A stretch of 64,000 nt of DNA from Lasioglossum baleicum (taxonomy: Eukaryota; Arthropoda; Insecta; Hymenoptera; Halictidae), in the NCBI RefSeq assembly GCF_051020765.1, contig NC_134929.1, forward strand, positions 4,986,786-5,050,785, given 5' to 3'. Shown here piece by piece: positions 46,156-58,300 of the stretch. The notes below the pieces were generated by a model, which was not told the DNA's origin, did not search any database, and was given only the letters and a program-made list of their open reading frames with translations. Position numbers and translations under genes: made by a program. Position 1 is the first letter of the stretch. Every line of letters starts with the position of its first letter.

Positions 46156-46405
46156 TATAAGGAGGCTCGACACGGAATTCAGGCTCGATACGGAATTCAT
46201 AAAGATTTGACACGACGTGTTATTTCGTTGATCGCTCGCAGGGGACTGTCTCTTTTTATTTTTAAACAAAATCACAACGTAAACATTAACAAAACATTAA
46301 CGCAATCAATAAAAACATATATAACACTTGCAATCAATAAAAACATATATAACACTTGCAATCAATAAAAACATATAAAACATGCACACTTACATCATTC
46401 TTACA
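46156..46405 (-). repeat. 5' LTR of the gypsy element
   Basis: 250 bp, matching 41367-41616 without a difference that I could see. TAGT follows at 46406-46409. On the sense strand the sequence after this LTR reads ATTTTCAGAAGTGGGATTG; I could not assign a primer tRNA. Confidence 0.92.
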
Positions 46406-47035
46406 TAGTATAGTTTATACTTATCTTTTCTTTGAAGTCATTCACTTGAATCTGCTAATATTGATTTTACGTTGTCCAGAAAGTCCACTCCAGCTGACAC
46501 ACACGCGATTTTGAATGGGCCTCTGCCTTTCTATAGCATAAAAAACACATAGTTAAAGTTATAATTATACAAAGTACAGAATGAAATATTAATGTAATCA
46601 TATACTTATCTTTTTTCTTTCAAGTCATTCTTGAATCTGCTAATATTGATTTTACGTTACCGCGATTTTAAATGGTCCTCTGTCTTTCTACAACATAAAA
46701 AAAACACATAGTTAAAGTTATAAGTACAAAGTACTTACAGAATGAAATATTAATGTAACGATACACTTCGCTTTTCTTTAAAGTCATTCTTGAATCTGCT
46801 ATTTCATTACTGCTGACACCCACGCGTTGCTATATTCAAAGAAAAAGTAGACCTAATTAAAATCGTAATTCTAATTGCAATCTTGTAGGACTCAATATAA
46901 ATAGTAACGTATACTTATCTTTTTTCATCGATGAATATGGTCACTCACTAAAATAAATTCCTAATAAGATAAAAAAATGTTAAAAACCCATTAAAAAGTA
47001 TTAAAAACGCGACAAAGAAACTGGAGGCTGTTTAC

Positions 47036-47038
<3 letters not shown>

Positions 47039-47078
<40 letters not shown>

Positions 47079-47306
47079 GTATTTTATTTCCCATTTCGGG
47101 GTACAAACGCGGACCTCCGCTCCGCTTACAAACTTCACCTTCCTTATCTCTTCATTCTTAACTTAAATTTACACTTAAACGCGAGAGAGAAAGAGAGCAC
47201 ACCGTTCACTCATTCCTCACACATTCTTCTTCACTCATTCACACACTCTGGACACCCGGTTCCGCTGCTCATCCTTTCTCTCATCTCTTCCACTCTCTTC
47301 AGCCAT
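47039..47306 (-). mobile_element. Retroposon with (ATT)n tail, copy in foldback 3
   Basis: Same element as 27666-27917, inverted, with the 19-bp duplication ACTGGAGGCTGTTTACTAT at 47020-47038 and 47307-47325. The tail here is about 40 bp of (TAA)n with no ATG expansion. Confidence 0.82.
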
Positions 47307-48970
47307 ACTGGAGGCTGTTTACTATATGAACTAAACTATCGAACGATTAACGAAGAAAACACGACCTCATTAGTTCGTAAACGAGTGCAAAGTTAATTGT
47401 TTATAACTTTGCGAGGGCGATGAATTTTCATATAAATGCTTTCCCGACATAAGGGATGAAGTTTTTAATAAATAGTAACCGGGATTTTCAGGCGCTCCGA
47501 ACGCGTCCGCTTGCAGCTGCTTGACAAACTTTGAGAACGGTTTTACAAAAACGGCAGCAATCGGCATAAATGGAACCTTTTGCATATGAAATTATAGACA
47601 TTTCTGAATTTAGTGTATAAAGTTTCATTTGCCCGTTTCTGCCCGTTTTAGTTGTACAACGTTTTTAATAAATAGTAACCGGGATTTTCAGGCGCTCCGA
47701 ACGCGTTCGCTTGCAGCTACTTGACAAACTTTGAGAACGGTTTTACAAAAACGGCACAAATCGGCATAAATGGGACCTTTTGCGTATAAACTTGTAGCCA
47801 TTTCTGAATATAGTGTATAAAGTTTCATTTGCCCGTTTCTGCCCGTTTTAGTTGTACAACGTTTTTACTAAATAGTAACCGGGATTTTCAGGCGCTCCGA
47901 ACGCGTTCGCTTGCAGCTGCTTGACAAACTTTGAGAACGGTTTTACAAAAACGGCACAAATCGGCATAAATGGGACCTTTTGCATATGAAATTATAGACA
48001 TTTCTGAATATAGTGTATAAAGTTTCATTTGCCCGTTTCTGCCCGTTTTAGTTGTACAACGTTTTTAATAAATAGTAACCGGGATTTTCAGGCGCTCCGA
48101 ACGCGTTCGCTTGCAGCTGCTTGACAAACTTTGAGAACGGTTTTACAAAAACGGCAGCAATCGGCATAAATGGAACCTTTTGCATATGAAATTATAGACA
48201 TTTCTGAATTTAGTGTATAAAGTTTCATTTGCCCGTTTCTGCCCGTTTTAGTTGTACAACGTTTTTAATAAATAGTAACCGGGATTTTCAGGCGCTCCGA
48301 ACGCGTTCGCTTGCAGCTGCTTGACAAACTTTGAGAACGGTTTTACAAAAACGGCACAAATCGGCATAAATGGGACCTTTTGCATATGAAATTATAGACA
48401 TTTGTGAATATACTGTATAAAGTTTCATTTGCCCGTTTCTGCCCGTTTTGGTTGTACAACGTTTTTAATAAATAGTAACCGGGATTTTCAGGCGCTCCGA
48501 ACGCGTTCGCTTGCAGCTGCTTGACAAACTTTGAGAACGGTTTTACAAAAACGGCACAAATCGGCATAAATGGGACCTTTTGCATATGAAATTATAGACA
48601 TTTCTGAATATAGTGTATAAAGTTTCATTTGCCCGTTTTAGTTGTACAACGTTTTTAATAAATAGTAACCGGGATTTTCAGGCGCTCCGAACGCGTCCGC
48701 TTGCAGCTGCTTGACAAACTTTGAGAACGGTTTTACAAAAACGGCAGCAATCGGCATAAATGGAACCTTTTGCATATGAAATTATAGACATTTCTGAATT
48801 TAGTGTATAAAGTTTCATTTGCCCGTTTCTGCCCGTTTTAGTTGTACAACGTTTTTAATAAATAGTAACCGGGATTTTCAGGCGCTCCGAACGCGTCCGC
48901 TTGCAGCTGCTTGACAAACTTTGAGAACGGTTTTACAAAAACGGCAGCAATCGGCATAAATGGAACCTTT

Positions 48971-49342
48971 TGTGGATTAGGTTTTAGGAGCGAGACGCGA
49001 TGAGAATAAGACAGTAGGTTATATATTGAAAGCATGCTGTGTGGATGTCATTCTATGTTCTATAATGTTCATGTTTGGAGTACGTTGCGAGCGAGAACCG
49101 GGAGAGCGTGTTGGTATGCCACGAAACGCGAGAGAACAAACATCGATATATTGTGAGAGAGAACTAAGAGTGAGACGAAGTGAGAGTAAAGAGAGAGAGA
49201 GAGAGAGACCGTTGTGCGAAACACGTGTCGCGAGAGTTTGTGATAAAACATCTTACTGTAATTATTCAATTCAATATCTACTCATTAAACAGTTATTCAT
49301 TTCTTTGTCTAATCCGCGACTCGTTTATTGTGATCACCCACA
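48971..49342 (+). repeat. 5' LTR of the copia element
   Basis: 372 bp, TGTGGATTAG to CACCCACA, containing a (GA)n tract near 49190. It differs from the 3' LTR at one position that I noticed (AGACAG versus AGACATT context near 49012). Confidence 0.93.
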
Positions 49343-49344
49343 AA

Positions 49345-49356
49345 TGGTAGCAGAGC
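49345..49356 (+). promoter_or_regulatory. Copia primer-binding site
   Basis: TGGTAGCAGAGC lies two bases after the 5' LTR. It is complementary to the 3' end of a tRNA ending GCTCTGCTACCA, which fits insect initiator Met tRNA. Confidence 0.7.
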
Positions 49357-49392
49357 GTGGTTAGTGAAAAGTGACAAAGAAAATTCGAGAAG

Positions 49393-51972
49393 ATGCTTAT
49401 CGACGATTATTCTAGGTTAATTTTCGTTAGATTACTGAATAAAAAGGCTGAAGCAGCGGAAGAACTGAAGAAATTGATCATTAACATGGAGAACCAAACC
49501 GAGCTGAAACTGAAGAGAATTAGATCCGATAATGGTGGCGAATTTGTAAGCAAGGATTTAAATGAATGGTTTGAAAGAAAAGGGATTGTACATGAACTGA
49601 GCCCTCCTATGACTCCACAATGCAATGGAGTAGCCGAGAGATGCAATCGAACGATAATTGAGACTGTGAGAACAATGCTGGCAGATTCAAAATTAAAGTT
49701 GAATTTTTGGGGAGAAGCAGCGAATACTACAGCATATATACGAAACAGAGTTAAATCAAAAGTACATGGAAAAACTCCATATGAAGTATGGTATGAGAGA
49801 GTGCCTAATATACAGCACATGAGGTGATTCGGATGTGTGGCGTATACACTAAAAAAGGGAGGAGCGAATAAAAAATTCGAATCAAAAACCCAGAAAGGTA
49901 TATTTGTTGGGTACAACGAGAATAAAACATATCGTATATACATACCTGGTACGAACAGGATAGTATGTGACTGTGATGTGAGATTTGATGAAGAAAAGAA
50001 TGGTTCAGAATTAATGAAGGAGATACACGATAATAGAGGTAATAGAGAATGTGAGACTGAGCTAACTGTAATCGGATTGGAATCAGATGACGAGAATGAA
50101 CAGAACTATGTCGTTCCGGAAATACCAAATAGAGAAGAAAGCGAAACATATGAGATGGAAGAGGACGCACAGAGTGGAACAGAGGACAGCGACTATGGAG
50201 ATGCAAGAGTGGAAATATTGAGCGATGATGATCAAGCAGATGTAATGAATCGAGAGGAAAACATGGAACAAGAACCATCGACCACAATGACAAGAGTGGG
50301 AAGACCTAAGAACGTGACAAAGGAAGCGATACAAGTGAGAGAACATTTAGAGAGACAAGAGAGAATGAGAGAAGATGAAGAGAGAAATGTGAGAAGATCA
50401 GCGAGAATTGAAGAAAGGAGAGCTATGAAATGCTTTGATGAAAAGATACCGAGTACGGTAAAGGAAGCGAAACAATCATCAGAATGGATGCATTGGAAAA
50501 ACGCGATGAATGATGAAATAACTTCATTAAAGAAACACAGAGTGTGGGATATAGTCAATCGACCTAGAGAAAAGAAGGTGATAAAATGTAAATGGATCTT
50601 CAGCCTGAAGAAGGATCCTATTACGATGGAAAAAAGATACAAGACACGACTGGTAGCCATGGGTTGCACACAAAGACCAGGTTATGATTATGGAGAGACA
50701 TTTTCACCTACTGTACGAATGGAAACGGTGAGATTACTTTTTAGTCTGGGTGCTGAAAATATAAGGAAATTAAAAGTGTATGATGTAAAAACAGCTTTCC
50801 TACATGGATCACTGGATGAGGAAGTTTATATGGAAATACCAGAGGGCATGCAAAAATGCATAGGACAAGTGTGTAAACTAAAAAAGAGTATTTATGGCCT
50901 AAAACAGGCAAGTCGTTGTTGGAATGAATATCTAACTAACACCCTTTTGCACATCGGATTTAAACAATGTACGTTTGACCCCTGTCTATTTTTTGTCAAA
51001 CAAGGAAGGCATTTTTTGTATTGTGGAATACACGTGGATGATATGACAGTGGTGAGTAGTTCAGATTCATTCGAAGATAAATACATGAAAGAATTGTCCA
51101 CACATATAGAGTTGAAAAATCTTGGAGAAGCTAATCATATTTTAGGAATGGATATCTACCAGGAAGAAGGAAAAATATCATTCAATCAGAAGAGTTACAT
51201 TGAAAATTTATTGGAATTCTATGGGATGACTGACTGCAATGATGTAAGCGCTCCAATGGATACAAATCAAAAATTTGATGAATGTGAAGAGAGTCAACCA
51301 TATGAGCAAAAGAGTTATCAAGAACTTCTTGGCAGACTGATGTATTTGAGTGTTGCAACAAGGCCTGATATAGCCTACAGTCTGAGTTGTCTGTCGCAAT
51401 TTAGCAAAAATCCAAGAATTATGCATTTCAATGCATTGAAACGTATTCTGAGATACCTGAAGGGAACAAAAAATTATCAAATGGAATATGGAAGAAAAAA
51501 TTTGATGAAAGGAATAAGATGCGAGACAGATGCATCGTGGGATAGTACAAGAGATGCAAAAGCGTTTGGTGGATTTCTCCTGTATAGAAATGGTGATCTT
51601 GTTCATTGGAGATGTAGGAAACAAGGGACAGTTGCGTTATCAACGACGGAGAGTGAATTAGATGCGATGTTGGAGGGAGTGAAAGAAGTGGTATGGATGA
51701 GTGATGTATTAAGAGAAATTGGCGTGTGCGACGATGTATACAAGGAACTAAAATGCGATAATTTGAACGCGGTTAAATTGGCGAATGGTGGTAATTTCAA
51801 AGCGAGAACAAAATTGATGAATCGGAAATGTCATTTTATTAGAGAATGTGTGAGAGATTTTTCGTTAAAAGTGTTACATGTTCCAAAAGAAAAAATGTGG
51901 GCAGACTGTTTAACAAAAGCACTAAGCGGACCGTCGCTATCGAACATTGTAAAAAGATTCTTGTATATCTAA
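49393..51972 (+). pseudogene. Copia pol (integrase core, RT, RNase H) with one in-frame stop
   Basis: The frame opens at ATG 49393 in the integrase core (IDDYSR, RSDNGGEF and NGVAERCNR supply the D, D and E). It meets TGA at 49825-49827 after QHMR and continues in the same frame (FGCVAYTLKKGG) to 51972. The reverse transcriptase region begins at KCKWIFSLKKD; its catalytic motif is HVDD (from about 51031) where most relatives have YVDD. RNase H follows (CETDASWDS, then STTESELDA). The zinc-finger part of integrase, protease and gag are deleted, and the sequence starts 50 bp after the 5' LTR. Codon 145 is the only stop in 860 codons, so the lesion is young. Confidence 0.9.
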
Positions 51973-52002
51973 AAATTGATAAATAAAACCTAGGGGGGAG
52001 TT

Positions 52003-52374
52003 TGTGGATTAGGTTTTAGGAGCGAGACGCGATGAGAATAAGACATTAGGTTATATATTGAAAGCATGCTGTGTGGATGTCATTCTATGTTCTATAATGT
52101 TCATGTTTGGAGTACGTTGCGAGCGAGAACCGGGAGAGCGTGTTGGTATGCCACGAAACGCGAGAGAACAAACATCGATATATTGTGAGAGAGAACTAAG
52201 AGTGAGACGAAGTGAGAGTAAAGAGAGAGAGAGAGAGAGACCGTTGTGCGAAACACGTGTCGCGAGAGTTTGTGATAAAACATCTTACTGTAATTATTCA
52301 ATTCAATATCTACTCATTAAACAGTTATTCATTTCTTTGTCTAATCCGCGACTCGTTTATTGTGATCACCCACA
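52003..52374 (+). repeat. 3' LTR of the copia element
   Basis: 372 bp, preceded by the purine tract AGGGGGGAG and followed by the duplication CCTTT. Almost identical to 48971-49342. Confidence 0.93.
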
Positions 52375-55300
52375 CCTTTTGCATATGAAATTATAGACAT
52401 TTCTGAATTTAGTGTATAAAGTTTCATTTGCCCGTTTCTGCCCGTTTTAGTTGTACAACGTTTTTAATAAATAGTAACCGGGATTTTCAGGCGCTCCGAA
52501 CGCGTTCGCTTGCAGCTACTTGACAAACTTTGAGAACGGTTTTACAAAAACGGCAGCTATCGGCATAAATGGGACCTTTTGCGTATAAACTTGTAGACAT
52601 TTCTGAATATAGTGTATAAAGTTTCATTTGCCCGTTTCTGCCCGTTTTAGTTGTACAACGTTTTTAATAAATAGTAACCGGGATTTTCAGGCGCTCCGAA
52701 CGCGTTCGCTTGCAGCTGCTTGACAAACTTTGAGAACGGTTTTACAAAAACGGCAGCAATCGGCATAAATGGAACCTTTTGCATATGAAATTATAAACAT
52801 TTGTGAATATAGTGTATAAAGTTTCATTTGCCCGTTTCTGCCCGTTTTAGTTGTACAACGTTTTTAATAAATAGTAACCGGGATTTTCAGGCGCTCCGAA
52901 CGCGTTCGCTTGCAGCTGCTTGACAAACTTTGAGAACGGTTTTACAAAAACGGCAGCAATCGGCATAAATGAAACCTTTTGCATATGAAATTATAGACAT
53001 TTGTGAATATAGTGTATAAAGTTTCATTTGCCCGTTTCTGCCCGTTTTAGTTGTACAACGTTTTTAATAAATAGTAACCGGGATTTTCAGGCCCTCCGAA
53101 CGCGTTCGCTTGCAGCTGCTTGACAAACTTTGAGAACGGTTTTACAAAAACGGCAGCAATCGGCATAAATGGAACCTTTTGCATATGAAATTATAAACAT
53201 TTGTGAATATACTGTATAAAGTTTCATTTGCCCGTTTCTGCCCGTTTTAGTTGTACAACGTTTTTAATAAATAGTAACCGGGATTTTCAGGCGCTCCGAA
53301 CGCGTTCGCTTGCAGCTGCTTGACAAACTTTGAGAACGGTTTTACAAAAATGGCAGCAATCGGCATAAATGGAACCTTTTGCATATGAAATTATAGACAT
53401 TTCTGAATTTAGTGTATAAAGTTTCATTTGCCCGTTTCTGCCCGTTTTAGATGTACAACGTTTTTAATAAATAGTAACCGGGATTTTCAGGCGCTCCGAA
53501 CGCGTCCGCTTGCAGCTGCTTGACAAACTTTGAGAACGGTTTTACAAAAACGGCACAAATCGGCATAAATGGGCCCTTTTGCATATGAAATTATAGACAT
53601 TTCTGAATATAGTGTATAAAGTTTCATTTGCCCGTTTTAGTTGTACAACGTTTTTAATAAATAGTAACCGGGATTTTCAGGCGCTCCGAACGCGTCCGCT
53701 TGCAGCTGCTTGACAAACTTTGAGAACGGTTTTACAAAAACGGCAGCAATCGGCATAAATGGAACCTTTTGCATATGAAATTATAGACATTTCTGAATTT
53801 AGTGTATAAAGTTTCATTTGCCCGTTTCTGCCCGTTTTAGTTGTACAACGTTTTTAATAAATAGTAACCGGGATTTTCAGGCGCTCCGAACGCGTTCGCT
53901 TGCAGCTACTTGACAAACTTTGAGAACGGTTTTACAAAAACGGCAGCTATCGGCATAAATGGGACCTTTTGCGTATAAACTTGTAGACATTTCTGAATAT
54001 AGTGTATAAAGTTTCATTTGCCCGTTTCTGCCCGTTTTAGTTGTACAACGTTTTTAATAAATAGTAACCGGGATTTTCAGGCGCTCCGAACGCGTTCGCT
54101 TGCAGCTGCTTGACAAACTTTGAGAACGGTTTTACAAAAACGGCACAAATCTGCATAAATGGGACCTTTTGCATATGAAATTATAGACATTTCTGAATAT
54201 AGTGTATAAAGTTTCATTTGCCCGTTTTAGTTGTACAACGTTTTTAATAAATAGTAACCGGGATTTTCAGGCGCTCCGAACGCGTTCGCTTGCAGCTACT
54301 TGACAAACTTTGAGAACGGTTTTACAAAAATGGCAGCAATCGGCATAAATGGAACCTTTTGCATATGAAATTATAGACATTTCTGAATTTAGTGTATAAA
54401 GTTTCATTTGCCCGTTTCTGCCCGTTTTAGATGTACAACGTTTTTAATAAATAGTAACCGGGATTTTCAGGCGCTCCGAACGCGTCCGCTTGCAGCTGCT
54501 TGACAAACTTTGAGAACGGTTTTACAAAAACGGCACAAATCGGCATAAATGGGCCCTTTTGCATATGAAATTATAGACATTTCTGAATATAGTGTATAAA
54601 GTTTCATTTGCCCGTTTTAATTGTACAACGTTTTTAATAAATAGTAACCGGGATTTTCAGGCGCTCCGAACGCGTCCGCTTGCAGCTGCTTGACAAACTT
54701 TGAGAACGGTTTTACAAAAACGGCAGCAATCGGCATAAATGGAACCTTTTGCATATGAAATTATAGACATTTCTGAATTTAGTGTATAAAGTTTCATTTG
54801 CCCGTTTCTGCCCGTTTTAGTTGTACAACGTTTTTAATAAATAGTAACCGGGATTTTCAGGCGCTCCGAACGCGTTCGCTTGCAGCTACTTGACAAACTT
54901 TGAGAACGGTTTTACAAAAACGGCAGCTATCGGCATAAATGGGACCTTTTGCGTATAAACTTGTAGACATTTCTGAATATAGTGTATAAAGTTTCATTTG
55001 CCCGTTTCTGCCCGTTTTAGTTGTACAACGTTTTTAATAAATAGTAACCGGGATTTTCAGGCGCTCCGAACGCGTTCGCTTGCAGCTGCTTGACAAACTT
55101 TGAGAACGGTTTTACAAAAACGGCACAAATCTGCATAAATGGGACCTTTTGCATATGAAATTATAGACATTTCTGAATATAGTGTATAAAGTTTCATTTG
55201 CCGTTTTAGTTGTACAACGTTTTTAATAAATAGTAACCGGGATTTTCAGGCGCTCCGAACGCGTCCGCTTGCAGCTGCTTGACAAACTTTGAGAACGGTT

Positions 55301-58300
55301 TTACAAAAACGGCAGCAATCGGCATAAATGGAACCTTTTGCATATGAAATTATAGACATTTCTGAATTTAGTGTATAAAGTTTCATTTGCCCGTTTCTGC
55401 CCGATTTAGTTGTACAACGTTTTTAATAAATAGTAACCGGGATTTTCAGGCGCTCCGAACGCGTTCGCTTGCAGCTACTTGACAAACTTTGAGAACGGTT
55501 TTACAAAAACGGCAGCTATCGGCATAAATGGGACCTTTTGCGTATAAACTTGTAGACATTTCTGAATATAGTGTATAAAGTTTCATTTGCCCGTTTCTGC
55601 CCGTTTTAGTTGTACAACGTTTTTAATAAATAGTAACCGGGATTTTCAGGCGCTCCGAACGCGTTCGCTTGCAGCTGCTTGACAAACTTTGAGAACGGTT
55701 TTACAAAAACGGCACAAATCGGCATAAATGGGCCCTTTTGCATATGAAATTATAGACATTTCTGAATATAGTGTATAAAGTTTCATTTGCCCGTTTTAGT
55801 TGTACAACGTTTTTAATAAATAGTAACCGGGATTTTCAGGCGCTCCGAACGCGTTCGCTTGCAGCTGCTTGACAAACTTTGAGAACGGTTTTACAAAAAT
55901 GGCAGCAATCGGCATAAATGGAACCTTTTGCATATGAAATTATAGACATTTCTGAATTTAGTGTATAAAGTTTCATTTGCCCGTTTCTGCCCGTTTTAGA
56001 TGTACAACGTTTTTAATAAATAGTAACCGGGATTTTCAGGCGCTCCGAACGCGTCCGCTTGCAGCTGCTTGACAAACTTTGAGAACGGTTTTACAAAAAC
56101 GGCACAAATCGGCATAAATGGGCCCTTTTGCATATGAAATTATAGACATTTCTGAATATAGTGTATAAAGTTTCATTTGCCCGTTTTAGTTGTACAACGT
56201 TTTTAATAAATAGTAACCGGGATTTTCAGGCGCTCCGAACGCGTTCGCTTGCAGCTACTTGACAAACTTTGAGAACGGTTTTACAAAAACGGCAGCTATC
56301 GGCATAAATGGGACCTTTTGCGTATAAACTTGTAGACATTTCTGAATATAGTGTATAAAGTTTCATTTGCCCGTTTCTGCCCGTTTTAGTTGTACAACGT
56401 TTTTAATAAATAGTAACCGGGATTTTCAGGCGCTCCGAACGCGTTCGCTTGCAGCTGCTTGACAAACTTTGAGAACGGTTTTACAAAAACGGCACAAATC
56501 TGCATAAATGGGACCTTTTGCATATGAAATTATAGACATTTCTGAATATAGTGTATAAAGTTTCATTTGCCCGTTTTAGTTGTACAACGTTTTTAATAAA
56601 TAGTAACCGGGATTTTCAGGCGCTCCGAACGCGTTCGCTTGCAGCTACTTGACAAACTTTGAGAACGGTTTTACAAAAATGGCAGCAATCGGCATAAATG
56701 GAACCTTTTGCATATGAAATTATAGACATTTCTGAATTTAGTGTATAAAGTTTCATTTGCCCGTTTCTGCCCGTTTTAGATGTACAACGTTTTTAATAAA
56801 TAGTAACCGGGATTTTCAGGCGCTCCGAACGCGTCCGCTTGCAGCTGCTTGACAAACTTTGAGAACGGTTTTACAAAAACGGCACAAATCGGCATAAATG
56901 GGCCCTTTTGCATATGAAATTATAGACATTTCTGAATATAGTGTATAAAGTTTCATTTGCCCGTTTTAATTGTACAACGTTTTTAATAAATAGTAACCGG
57001 GATTTTCAGGCGCTCCGAACGCGTCCGCTTGCAGCTGCTTGACAAACTTTGAGAACGGTTTTACAAAAACGGCAGCAATCGGCATAAATGGAACCTTTTG
57101 CATATGAAATTATAGACATTTCTGAATTTAGTGTATAAAGTTTCATTTGCCCGTTTCTGCCCGTTTTAGTTGTACAACGTTTTTAATAAATAGTAACCGG
57201 GATTTTCAGGCGCTCCGAACGCGTTCGCTTGCAGCTACTTGACAAACTTTGAGAACGGTTTTACAAAAACGGCAGCTATCGGCATAAATGGGACCTTTTG
57301 CGTATAAACTTGTAGACATTTCTGAATATAGTGTATAAAGTTTCATTTGCCCGTTTCTGCCCGTTTTAGTTGTACAACGTTTTTAATAAATAGTAACCGG
57401 GATTTTCAGGCGCTCCGAACGCGTTCGCTTGCAGCTGCTTGACAAACTTTGAGAACGGTTTTACAAAAACGGCACAAATCTGCATAAATGGGACCTTTTG
57501 CATATGAAATTATAGACATTTCTGAATATAGTGTATAAAGTTTCATTTGCCGTTTTAGTTGTACAACGTTTTTAATAAATAGTAACCGGGATTTTCAGGC
57601 GCTCCGAACGCGTCCGCTTGCAGCTGCTTGACAAACTTTGAGAACGGTTTTACAAAAACGGCAGCAATCGGCATAAATGGAACCTTTTGCATATGAAATT
57701 ATAGACATTTCTGAATTTAGTGTATAAAGTTTCATTTGCCCGTTTCTGCCCGATTTAGTTGTACAACGTTTTTAATAAATAGTAACCGGGATTTTCAGGC
57801 GCTCCGAACGCGTTCGCTTGCAGCTACTTGACAAACTTTGAGAACGGTTTTACAAAAACGGCAGCTATCGGCATAAATGGGACCTTTTGCGTATAAACTT
57901 GTAGACATTTCTGAATATAGTGTATAAAGTTTCATTTGCCCGTTTCTGCCCGTTTTAGTTGTACAACGTTTTTAATAAATAGTAACCGGGATTTTCAGGC
58001 GCTCCGAACGCGTTCGCTTGCAGCTGCTTGACAAACTTTGAGAACGGTTTTACAAAAACGGCACAAATCTGCATAAATGGGACCTTTTGCATATGAAATT
58101 ATAGACATTTCTGAATATAGTGTATAAAGTTTCATTTGCCCGTTTTAGTTGTACAACGTTTTTAATAAATAGTAACCGGGATTTTCAGGCGCTCCGAACG
58201 CGTTCGCTTGCAGCTGCTTGACAAACTTTGAGAACGGTTTTACAAAAACGGCACAAATCGGCATAAATGGGCCCTTTTGCATATGAAATTATAGACATTT

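Larger units (their letters stand above)
41367..46405 (-). mobile_element. Gypsy (Ty3-like) LTR retrotransposon, apparently complete
   Basis: Two 250-bp LTRs in the same orientation, a 4-bp duplication TAGT (41363-41366, 46406-46409) and one long gag-pol frame on the minus strand. The uninterrupted sequence in foldback copies 1 (25170) shows the empty site. Identical LTRs and an unbroken frame indicate a very recent insertion. No env-like frame is present, so it is not an errantivirus-type element. Confidence 0.95.
40198..47461. mobile_element. Foldback element copy 3, interrupted and running into the satellite
   Basis: It starts CAGTGATGCCAGAATCGGGG at 40198 and follows the left arm of copy 1 closely to 41366. 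It resumes after the gypsy element at 46410, contains the shared retroposon at 47039-47306, and continues to 47461 where the satellite begins. No right arm or right end occurs before the window ends. A deletion relative to copy 1 lies near 40768-40800. Confidence 0.8.
48971..52374 (+). mobile_element. Copia (Ty1-like) LTR retrotransposon, internally deleted
   Basis: Two 372-bp LTRs flanked by CCTTT (48966-48970, 52375-52379). Removing the element restores one 200-bp satellite monomer. A primer site and a purine tract (51992-52000) are present, but gag, protease and the front of integrase are missing, so at 3.4 kb it is shorter than the roughly 5 kb usual for copia. The near-identical LTRs point to a very recent insertion of an already deleted, trans-mobilised copy. 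Confidence 0.95.

Noticed and set aside
49026..49364. 112-codon frame repeated at 52058
   Set aside because: It is the copia LTR sequence read twice, once in each LTR.
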